A DNA stretch of 64,000 bases, from the NCBI GenBank assembly GCA_025602905.1, contig JAHLKI010000005.1, forward strand, positions 124,001-188,000. The letters run 5' to 3'. Positions 55,443 through 64,000 of the stretch are shown piece after piece. Every line of letters starts with the position of its first letter. The first letter of the stretch is position 1. The notes beneath the pieces are model-generated. The model saw only the letters and a program-made list of their open reading frames with translations. It made no database searches and was not told the DNA's origin. A program made the translations under genes and the position numbers. Source of the DNA: Phlyctochytrium arcticum (lineage: Eukaryota; Chytridiomycota; Chytridiomycetes; Chytridiales; Chytridiaceae).

Positions 55443-58088
55443 CTAACTGGTTGTTGGTGTCGTTTTGGTACGAGAAGCTTTCGCGTATCGTAACCCACAG
55501 GCATTGCTAAAAGAACGGTCGGTCAAAAAGTTTAAAAGAGGTACTACCGGGTAGGGCTTACCACAAATTTCGTTGATTATCAGGTCCCTTTCTCCACTCT
55601 GGGCTATAGCTAGTCTGGCATTGAGCACATCTTGAAACTTCGGGACGGGGTTTCTGGTGTATGATGTAAGTATAGCCCATTCACTATCCTGTCTTAATAA
55701 GCTTACCACTTTGCGTTTGCTCGGGGCAAGAAGCGACTCCAATTCCTCCCGTAAATGCTTATTGTGGATGCGCATCTGGTTCAGCTCGTAGTGGAGGGAA
55801 GTGGGTCTCACTTCATTCATGACGTCAAATAAGTTGCCATCCTCATAAAGATTCTGGTATTCCGAAAGTGTCTTTAGATCCAGCGGATCAGTTCCATCGG
55901 GCTCAATGACTTTGATTTGACAAAATATTGTCTTGACCACAGGAGATCGGTCGGCATACATGCGTATGACAACGGGGGAATACCCTCTCTTGACGGCTAT
56001 GCGACATCGAACGTTATACGGCGATGATCCAGTGCAAATGGAATTAATACCATCGAGAAACAACGAGACATCCCCATCGTGCAGCAGTTCGACCAGCGAA
56101 CGCGCAGTCAGTTCGTCTGCAGTTTGGCCCACCACAGAAGCGCAGTTGGGTGAGATGTAGAGAATCATTCCTTCCACCGAGAGCTTTGCCCACGTTTCAG
56201 ACATTTCCCGGTCCGGCAGCAAAATGTCTTTAGCAAGGAGAACGCCGACCTGCTTCTCGCGGCCTGACATGATAAAACACTTTGTCCGTTTGTTGCTATC
56301 GCCCTCATATATCTAAGTATTCCGTTGTTTCAGCGCATTGCTCTACTCAACGATATCAGAAGGAAAACCGCTTACATGTCCGTTCACTTCAAGATAGACG
56401 TAGCCTGAGAACTTCCTTCGAAAGCGACATATAAAGTTTACCGTATCCCCGGGGGATGTTGTGCGGAGCTCACGTATGACTGATATGTAGTCGGCTGGAT
56501 GTATAAATTCGTGCAAATTGCGTCCCATCAATTCGTCAGCATTGTATTCGAGAAGACGCTGAGATGCTTGAGGCGCAACGTAAAGAAATAGGCCACGCAA
56601 GGAAAGGATGTGGACAAAATCACCAAAGTCTTCCACCAACTCCTCAATGTTTTCAGGAAACGCCCCCAATTCTGATACTATGGGGGTTCGTTGACTCTGC
56701 GGAGTGGCGTCATTCGCTTCCTGCAGGAAGGGAGAGGAATCTGTTGAAGGTGGGACAGTTCAGCCAATCTGAATTGCGAAAACTAAGCTACATGCAATTC
56801 TCACCAGGTGGTCGAGCGTCCAGCTGCTCCGCAATCTGGTAATTGATCGAATATGTTCCATCTAGACAGGTATAAGTTCCGTTACCCAGCTTGGAACACT
56901 GGTATGCTCAATGTATACCTTTCATCTGGTTGAGAATCGCCTGTGGCTGGTCAATAAGATCAACTTGCAACCCAACATAATAGCTAATCTCTCCTGGTCG
57001 ATGGTACTCCCTGTTTTGAATGAGACCTTGCATACGAGACAGGAATTTTTAGTTTGTGATGCTTACACAGGAACCATAGTGACCAGGTTGATGAAGGGCT
57101 GCATGATTCAACTTAGTCATAGGACATTGGCAAGTGGTCTCAAACTTACCTCGCCATTCTTCTTGTAGTTGATTAGAGTGAACTGACATTCTTCACCCCT
57201 GTCTACCGCTAGCTTTAACTGAGTCACCACCGTATGATCTGTGAATCGACGGTGACCGCCTTTCTCTTGTATGCCGTCAGGGGCTGTGGGTATTTCTTGG
57301 TAAATCATAATCAAACGCCTTCGCGGCTCAACTTACTCACATTGAAGAAAACGGCAATTTCTGTGCACCACCTCGGCTACGGAGTAGCCGGTGAGTCTTG
57401 AACACGAGAATATCAATCACCCAGTTCGTGAAAAGGAGATTTCGCACCGTAACATACTTGGTAAATGTGTCACTGGCATATATCACCTAAGGCGTCCTAG
57501 TTCAATAAACATTGCACAAGGACGGAAAGGGCATAAAAACTAACAGGGTTATCGGGTTTCCGGGGATCTGTGACTAGAAATGCACAGCTGGTATCAATAG
57601 GTCCAAGGGGAATCTACACGCAGGTTAAATCCAGTATGTGAGATATGCGGCATCCTCTCGTTTACCACTGGATTTGGTCGATGAATTATTCGGGATAGAA
57701 GTCCAAGTAGATCGAATCCTACAGACAGGGATCAGCTTGCGATACGTCTTCAATGCCTACGCAGTTTATACCGGTTGCTGAATAAATGCCAGTAAGACTG
57801 ACGGTTGGGGGAATCTTCGTCACCAGAAGTGAGCTTTCATCTGCATATAGCTGTTAGAGGCAATCCTGTCCGTCGGCCGTGGCATTCTTTACCTATTTGG
57901 GGTTTTGGCTCCATTATTTGTAACTTCGTTTGACCCTGCCGCGAGTAGTCCGTCGGGGACGAAGATTGTCGCTCACTACGCAAAGCCTGGTTAATGTTGT
58001 TCGAAATTGGATCGGAGAAAGCAGCCCACTTTTGCTCTGCGTCTTGCTGTGACTGACTTTGTCCGACTTGTTGGTGCAAAAGGAACAT
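55443..58088 (-). CDS. wc-1: White-Collar-1 blue-light photoreceptor and transcription factor (LOV-PAS-PAS-GATA)
   Basis: A 637-aa protein in 14 exons: 58088-57893, 57840-57772, 57718-57666, 57613-57545, 57486-57458, 57396-57341, 57283-57150, 57098-57067, 57010-56919, 56861-56805, 56740-56376, 56312-55707, 55653-55562 and 55506-55443. All phases match. The LOV domain (about residues 85-240) contains TGIYSATGFDLLGLL, PIDTSCAF and NCRFLQSPDG, whose Cys forms the flavin photoadduct, then LINYKKNGE and NLVTMVPV. Two more PAS domains follow (about 285-385 and 400-510). The C-terminus is a complete GATA finger: CAQCQTSYSPEWRKGP then LCNACGLRYAK, split by an intron. WC-1 with WC-2 drives light-induced transcription and, in some fungi, the clock. 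The N-terminus is Gln-rich and short compared with Neurospora WC-1 (over 1100 aa). Confidence 0.96.
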
Positions 58089-58363
58089 TTAGAGTATGGT
58101 ATGCAAAGCCGAACAAATTCTGGCGACGCTGTCATTTGAGCTTCTGGTAATGAAACTCATAGCCACTTGGCATCCGCAACCAACAGAGAGTAGACGGTGA
58201 CCACCCGAGATGGACAAACCTCGATAGTTCAAGCACTCTCGAGATCCCTATCCGATACGGCCGTCTAATTTATCCATCGCTACTGATCGGATCGCTTTAT
58301 CACACCACCACGGATCAAAGCAAATTTGTGAACTCGCTCTCTTCCGTCCTGTACAAGCCTTCC
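58089..58363. promoter_or_regulatory. Divergent promoter of wc-1 and MTR10 with GAT-rich words
   Basis: Only 275 bp separate the two ATGs. The segment holds closely spaced GAT-type words: gagatcc with ccgata at 58241-58258 and gatcggatcgc at 58285-58295. White-Collar complexes bind pairs of GAT motifs in light-response elements, so autoregulation is conceivable. The motif match is loose. Confidence 0.4.
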
Positions 58364-61300
58364 ATGACGGGACCTAGTGCAGAACAAGTTCTGCAGGTTT
58401 TGCAGGTACTCTATACTCCTGGAGGCGATGGATCCAGCAAGAAAGAGGCAAATGTTTGGCTGGACAACTTCCAGAAAACGGTATGTACCTCTTCTTAAAG
58501 TCTGCGCTCCTGTCTCTCAAGTTTGATGCAAAAGGCCTCTGCATGGACTATCGGCGATCAATTACTCCAAACCGAATCCCTTCCGCTAGAATACCGTCTC
58601 TTTGCAGCACAGACAATCCGCCAAAAGGTTGGACCCGTGAAAAAAATATTCGTCGATATGTACTGACTTGGTTTCAGATCGAGTATGATTTCCACCAATT
58701 AGATAACACAGCTCGGACATCTCTCCGGGACTCACTTTTGGTTGTTTGTCACAAATACCAAGCGGGCCCAAGACCAATGACCGTACAGCTCTCTCTGTCG
58801 ATGGCGGATCTAGCCATTCAGATGACTGACTGGGAAGATCCTGTGAGGCACCTGATTGATTTGTTTGGAAAGGAGGCAGGAATGATTGGAGTTTTGCTGG
58901 AATTTCTTTCTGTGCTTCCGGAAGAGTGCAGCTTTAACAAAAGAATTCAGATGGAGGTACGAAGCCAAAAATTTTGGCACATTCAAACTATGCTGAATTT
59001 TACACAGGAGGATCTGCTGATAAATCGAGCCGACAAAGTTTTACATGAGAATGCTGATAATGTGCTGAAACTGCTCCTCTTTTATGTCAGTCAACCAGGT
59101 ACGTATATTCGAGTATTGATAATCACATTCTAACCTTGCTGCGCAGGGGTTACGATAGAAATTCAGGAGCAAATTCTCAATTGTTTATACAGTTGGATTA
59201 GAGCGGGAGACATAACACTGGCGTCTTTGGGACCCACCCCAGTCATTGGCCTGGCCTTTGACGCATTAGATCATCCTCAACTCTTTGATGTAGCAGTTGA
59301 TTTGGTCTGTGAAATGCTCTACAGATCCGGAAAAAACCTCACGCAGGTGGACGTCATACAAGCTATCTATCCTCGCCTAATGCCATTGCGAGCAAAGCTG
59401 GATGCCAATCGTGATGACATCGAGATGTTCCGTGGGTACTGCCGTATTTTTGCCGATGCGGGCGAAGCATGGACGAGCTTGATTGTTGCAAACTACGATG
59501 CGTTTGAGCACGTCGTCGGCGGTCTGGTTCAGTGCGTAGCATGCGAGGAATTGGACATTGCCAAGATTACTTTCGCTTTTTGGGAGCAGCTTGGCAACGA
59601 CTTGAACCAAGTCTCGAACAAGAATGCGCGGGAGAAATTTATGGTTGTATACAAACAACTTTTGGACATCATTATTCGACATCTGCATTATCCTGCGGAT
59701 ATCAACGATTCTACCGCTGAAGAGCGAGATGAGTTTCGAGAGTTTCGACATGTAATGGGAGATGTGTTGAAGCAATGCGTTCGTGTTCTCGGAGAGCAGG
59801 AAGCGCTGTCTCACCCATATTTCTTGCTTCAAGCACTCTGCACAAATGCTGCCGGCACTTTTGATAAGGCCGTCAGTTGGCAGCGGGTCGAAGCGCCATT
59901 GTTTTCTTTACGAGCAATGTGTCGCGAAATCAGCTTGACCGAATCGAATGTTATTCCCCAGGTCATGCAGATGCTGCCGCAGTTGCCGGACCATCCGAAA
60001 GTCAAATACGCTGCAATTCTCGTTATTGGTCGGTATGCGGAATGGACGGCGCGACACCCCGAGTTTATATCCTATCAGATTACCTTTGTTTCAAAAGGAT
60101 TTGAGGATGATGAGTCTGTGGCAGCTGCTGCCCAAGCTATGAAACATCTTTGTAAAGCATGCGGACCGGTAATGTGACATCAACCGAGATCATCTATTAG
60201 ATTTTAATATCATCTTTAGCTACTTGTTGTGTTCTTACCCCAATTACATCAGTTCTACTTCAATACTGTAAAGAAAATGAAGCGTGAGGAGACATATGAT
60301 TTGACCGAGGCAATGGCTCATGTTATAGCCGCTGTACCTGTGGAACAATCGCTGTCAACTATGCAACTGTTTTGTCACCCGATTGCTCACGGCCTTAATG
60401 AGATTGCCAACAACGATGCAACATCCGCGCGCGATCCAAGTGTGGAAATAGTAAAGGAAACGATAGGTGAATCCTGAAAAAATCCAACGTAGGCCCCAAG
60501 CACTCTTGCTAATCTCGCAAATCAGGTTTGCTCGATCAACTCGGCACATTATTGAAGATAGTCAAACCGGCCGCAGACGCCAATGCAAATATCCCCTACC
60601 CGGCAGCTGAATTGGTTCAAGAAATATGGCCTGTTCTGGACAAGTTGATGGACAAGTTTGGCCACATACGTGGCATTGCCGATGCCTTCGCACGCGTATG
60701 CTCATACGCTATGATGTCATATCGCTGGCACTTATTATCTACCCTCTCCGCGATGATGACCAGAACGGTATCTCTCTTTGAAAAATCAGGATATCCATGT
60801 TACCTTTGGGTAGCTTGGCGATGTGTCCGAGTCTATGGTAACGACGAAAATGAGGAGGGCAAAACGCTTTTCGGCATTGTTCAAAATCTCACTGCCACCA
60901 CTTTCAAATTGATTCAAACCAATGCGACGCGATTGGAAAACATTCCAGATGGTACGTTATCACAATGTTAAATTACGATGATTGAAGCTGACCTCATCGC
61001 GTGTAGTGATTGAGGAGTTCTTCCGTTTGGTTACGGAGTTGCTCGAGCAATGTCCGACGTTGTTCTGCCAGTCTCCACTGCTCCCTTCCTGGTTTGATTG
61101 TGCGCTCTCATGTCTGAGTATTCAGCAGAGTGAAGCCCTTTTCGCCGTGGTTACCTTTCTAAACACTCTGTTCAAAACCGCCTCACCAACATCGCGCGGA
61201 TCGATTCCACAACTAGTGATCGATCCCCTCACGCAAACAATAGACCGAATGATGGACGATACTGTTCAGCGCCTATTTAATGGGCTTCTCTTCACATTCC

Positions 61301-61630
61301 CCCGCAATCGAGAGCTCTTCAAGGACGCGGCCGTTGTGTTGCTATATGCGAAGGAGATAAATTCAGAGCGTCTGATTACCAGTGTTAAGGCTTATATTCA
61401 ACATTTCCCGGAAAGCCAGCTGACTGCCAAGGAAAGGGACGCATTCATTACTCGCATATCAAGGTAAACTTCCATACATTTCCAGTCTTCGATTATGTTG
61501 TTAACTTTCATTTCTCAGTATAAATCACGACACCGACGGGCAAAAGAGACTGGCCAGCGTGCTTTCAGATTTTTCTGCCATGTTTCGAAGACGGAATCTT
61601 ATTACCGAGCGAACAAAGCAGCAACGTTAG
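58364..61630 (+). CDS. MTR10: Karyopherin Mtr10/transportin-3 (importin-beta family)
   Basis: A 947-aa nuclear import receptor, the usual family length. Exons 58364-58480, 58535-58627, 58678-58956, 59008-59098, 59147-60168, 60220-60466, 60526-60951, 61007-61463 and 61519-61630, all in phase. It is helical HEAT repeats throughout. The N-terminus (VLQVLQVLYTPGGDGSSKKEA, WLDNFQKTASAW, LFAAQTIRQKI) is the Ran-binding importin-beta opening, and the segment FRYMCRI-like (here MFRGYCRIFADAGEAW) is typical of Mtr10/TNPO3. The family imports SR-type RNA-binding proteins and takes part in mRNA and tRNA traffic. It shares a 275-bp promoter with wc-1. The stop is followed 203 bp later by the Nup188 start, on the same strand. 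Confidence 0.93.
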
Positions 61631-61832
61631 TTTTAGATAGTCGTGTTCTTCCTTACAGTAGTCGGCTGTAGTCTTCATAATGTGCATTTATTCTACTACT
61701 ACTCTACTACTCCAAATAACCCTAGCGCGCGGTGAGAGATCTCAGTTCATTCAAGCAGGCTCAAGATTCTCAAGCGCAAAAGAGTCCTTTACTACCTTGA
61801 CCCCGAGGGACAACTAGTACGTCCGGCGAGGT

Positions 61833-64000
61833 ATGACAGTGAGCACGCAAACCTCAGTTGCCATTCCCAGCAGGTATTGGTCCAAGATTGTGCTTTCTCA
61901 AAATCTGGTACTGATCTAGTCTAGACCATGGACGCGGAAAACACTTTGGCAAACAATTGAACATGATAAAGAGCAGATTTATACTGCTGAAGAATTTGCT
62001 ACGAACCTTGCCCCCCATCGTCAAGCCTTGGAAGAGGGGCTTGACTGGTACAAACCTCAAAATGAGCAATCTCGAAAGAAGTTGGAAACAAGAGGTGAAA
62101 AGCCTAAAGTTGCTTTTATCAAGAAAGTCAGTGCTTTGATCAATCTGGACGAACTACAATGCGAGGGAATACTGGAGAACTGTATCAAGGATGACCTGGA
62201 AGCTCCGGCGTCCAAACGACGGATAGATTGGTCAAATATGAAGCAAATCAACTATGACGATGAGGCATTAGTGACTGCACTACAATTGCATTATCTCAAT
62301 GAACGAGAGGAGACTCTTTTTGCCCTGGCCGCTCTCATTAGAGCGTCAGATGATGAAGGACACCGCTACTCCCATTTAGTCCGCGCCATGGTCGAGTCTA
62401 TGTTCACATCTGAGGAGCCAGCAACGGATTGGGCTGAGCGATTATACAAACAGCTCAATAGTGCAATACATCGGAAGCTTCCTAAAGAGGTGGCGAATCA
62501 CCCGGAATGGGCAACAACATGGGCGAAGCAATATGTCAAGGAGCAAGGTCTGCTTTTGCAGATTACATTCTTGGTTTTCTACAGTGTGCTGCCGTGCCCG
62601 CCTGAATTGGCCTCCAAGTTTGTGACCCTCATCATAGAAGATTTCAATTTTGGGAAAGAACAGGTCAATGCGGCCCACTTCAACAAGGAAACGATTGGCA
62701 TGCTCAAGGGTTTAGAAGATCTATGCGTCCTTCTTACGCTGGAAGTTCTACGATTAAACGAGTTTATGGACGCGGATGACGCTGTCGAGGCCTTGCAAGT
62801 GCATTCGTCCGTTGATTTGCTTGCTATTTCTCAGGTCATCGAGCGCCGTGGTAAATCACAACGCAGCCCATTGGATCCGCTAGGGCCTGTTATGTTGGCA
62901 TGGGGCGTGTTACTTTCCACTTTGTGCCCGGAGCTAGAGAAGTCTCCGGACAGCGCATCTGTCCACTTCCTGGACTGGATTACAGCCGAATCCACAAATT
63001 CCATGAGGAACCCACACATGCTTATCCAGGTAGCTTACGTGCAATACCAGGCCGTTCCCTTCCTTCTGAACGCTTTACAAGGCACTCTGAGTGCTGACGA
63101 AAATGTCGCATTGGGCTACAAGAGTGTCATAAAAGATGTTCTACTTTTGCTGTTACAAGTTGTTCAGGATCCCCTGATTTTGCCGCAGAGGAACATTTTC
63201 TTGCAATGTTTGACTGTGGTGTTTGAGAATGAAGGACAATTGGCAATCGAATGGTGGGAGCACGATTACGAGATTCCCGAAAGGAGATTGCTACTTGACG
63301 CGGCACGGAACGTGTTTCCCTTGGACACTAGCCAGCTCGTACGCTTTTTGACTTCTTTAACAAGTTGTTCTCGCTCATCTACGTATGTTTTCCGGTACAT
63401 GAAAGAGCTCAACACACTGGCAGATTATTTGAGGTCCGAAGATTATTCAGAAGATCCTTTCGCACCCGCGGGCGACGTCTTTACCTGGCGAGGAAATGAC
63501 AAGAGTTTGGTGATGAGTGCCCAAAATTTTCCTTTCATCATCCCAAACGGCACCACCGCCCAGCAAATCAACTTGGAACCTCCAATCGCTTTGGTTGCGT
63601 ACCACTATTCGGGTTGGAAAATGTGCCTGAGCTTGTTGGATTCATTCGTGCATGGGTCTGGAAACCCAGAGTCGCTGACGGCTGTGCACATACATGGATC
63701 ACCAGAAGCCGCCACGCATGTTTTGACCTTGTTCCAAAAGATCTTCGAGCATGCTGACGATGCACTCATCCTTGATATATTGGAACATTTGAAAGAAGTA
63801 TACCCGAACAACACATACTGGAAAGACAATATTTCGGAGAGTTTCGTGGGACTGGTCTGTCAAGTGCTCAATCGTGCATGCACACTGACGGTTCCAAACA
63901 TTGAGCTACTCACAATATCGATGTCGTGCCTCTCCTCATTACTCAAGTATTTCCCCGATGCCGTCTGGAAGCACCTTCGGGCAGAGGTCCTTTTCCCCCG
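61833..64000 (+). CDS. NUP188: Nucleoporin Nup188, 5' portion (truncated by window edge)
   Basis: Exon 1 is 61833-61873 and exon 2 runs from 61925, open to the window end (about 705 codons seen). Nup188 is a large helical scaffold nucleoporin of the inner pore ring. Family features: TRKTLWQTIEHDKEQI and GLDWYKPQ near the start, VMLAWGVLLSTLCPE in the middle, and TYVFRYMKELNTLADYL. A small beta-rich insert (about residues 545-585) has FIIPNGTTAQ and ALVAYHYSGWKM, corresponding to the SH3-like insert of Nup188. After that comes PDAVWKHLRAEVLFP. The related Nup192/Nup205 is less likely because of that insert. The 41-nt first exon is supported by phase and a good donor, and without it the frame has no usable ATG. 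The remaining ~1000 residues lie beyond the window. Confidence 0.88.

Noticed and set aside
55443..56270. Unspliced frame ending WC-1 without a complete GATA finger
   Set aside because: Two short introns (55706-55654 and 55561-55507) restore both Cys pairs of the finger in phase.
1..64000. Mobile elements, CRISPR arrays or a biosynthetic gene cluster
   Set aside because: No transposase, reverse transcriptase, terminal repeats, regularly spaced repeats or adjacent biosynthetic enzymes were seen; the content is ordinary fungal housekeeping and signalling genes.

Overview
The window is nuclear DNA from a fungus. The marks are compact genes split by many GT-AG introns of roughly 46-60 nt, often with a CTAAC/CTAAT branch sequence, and fungal gene families: an Ssk1/Mcs4-type response regulator, a White-Collar-1 photoreceptor, a LAMMER kinase, an Mtr10/transportin-3 karyopherin, Nup188, Nup42 and a secreted hevein-type chitin-binding protein. 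WC-1 keeps its GATA zinc finger, which argues against Agaricomycotina (whose WC-1 has lost it) and fits an early-diverging fungus (chytrid, mucoromycete or zoopagomycete grade). That placement is inference.

Layout, left to right. 1-13 kb: LAMMER kinase (-), a membrane-anchored thioredoxin-fold protein (+), a coiled-coil protein (+), mitoribosomal mS38/COX24 (-), and a heterotrimeric G-protein alpha subunit (+). 13-26 kb: an intronless PX-PB1 protein (+), a YjbQ/UPF0047 protein (-) cut into 12 exons that include 4-nt and 7-nt microexons, a rhodanese (+), a large membrane-bound pseudo-histidine-kinase ending in an intact Ssk1-type receiver (-), a PRELI/Ups lipid-transfer protein (+) and a Ras GTPase (-). 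26-35 kb: a Gfo/Idh/MocA oxidoreductase (+), Nup42 (+), a small single PARP-type zinc-finger protein (-) and two unrecognised genes (+). 35-47 kb: an RGS protein with six short repeats (-), a telobox-like Myb/SANT protein (+), an ABCG transporter (+) and a small secreted chitin-binding protein (+). 47-64 kb: a Q/S/H-rich two-finger C2H2 factor (-), glucosamine-6-phosphate N-acetyltransferase (+), a secreted histidine phosphatase (-), WC-1 (-), Mtr10/TNPO3 (+) and the 5' part of Nup188 (+), which runs off the right edge.

Several genes belong to shared processes. G-alpha, RGS, Ras, PX-PB1, the Ssk1-type regulator and WC-1 are signalling components. Nup42, Nup188 and transportin-3 act in nuclear transport. 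GNA1 supplies UDP-GlcNAc for chitin, and the CBM18 protein binds chitin. I saw no rRNA gene, CRISPR array or transposon. The sequence was not searched exhaustively for tRNA genes.

Exon boundaries were built by hand from splice signals, reading-frame phase and family conservation. For every multi-exon model the summed exon length is a multiple of three. The most notable observations are the pseudokinase-Ssk1 fusion and the phase-required microexons, one of which carries the first base of the phospho-acceptor Asp codon.
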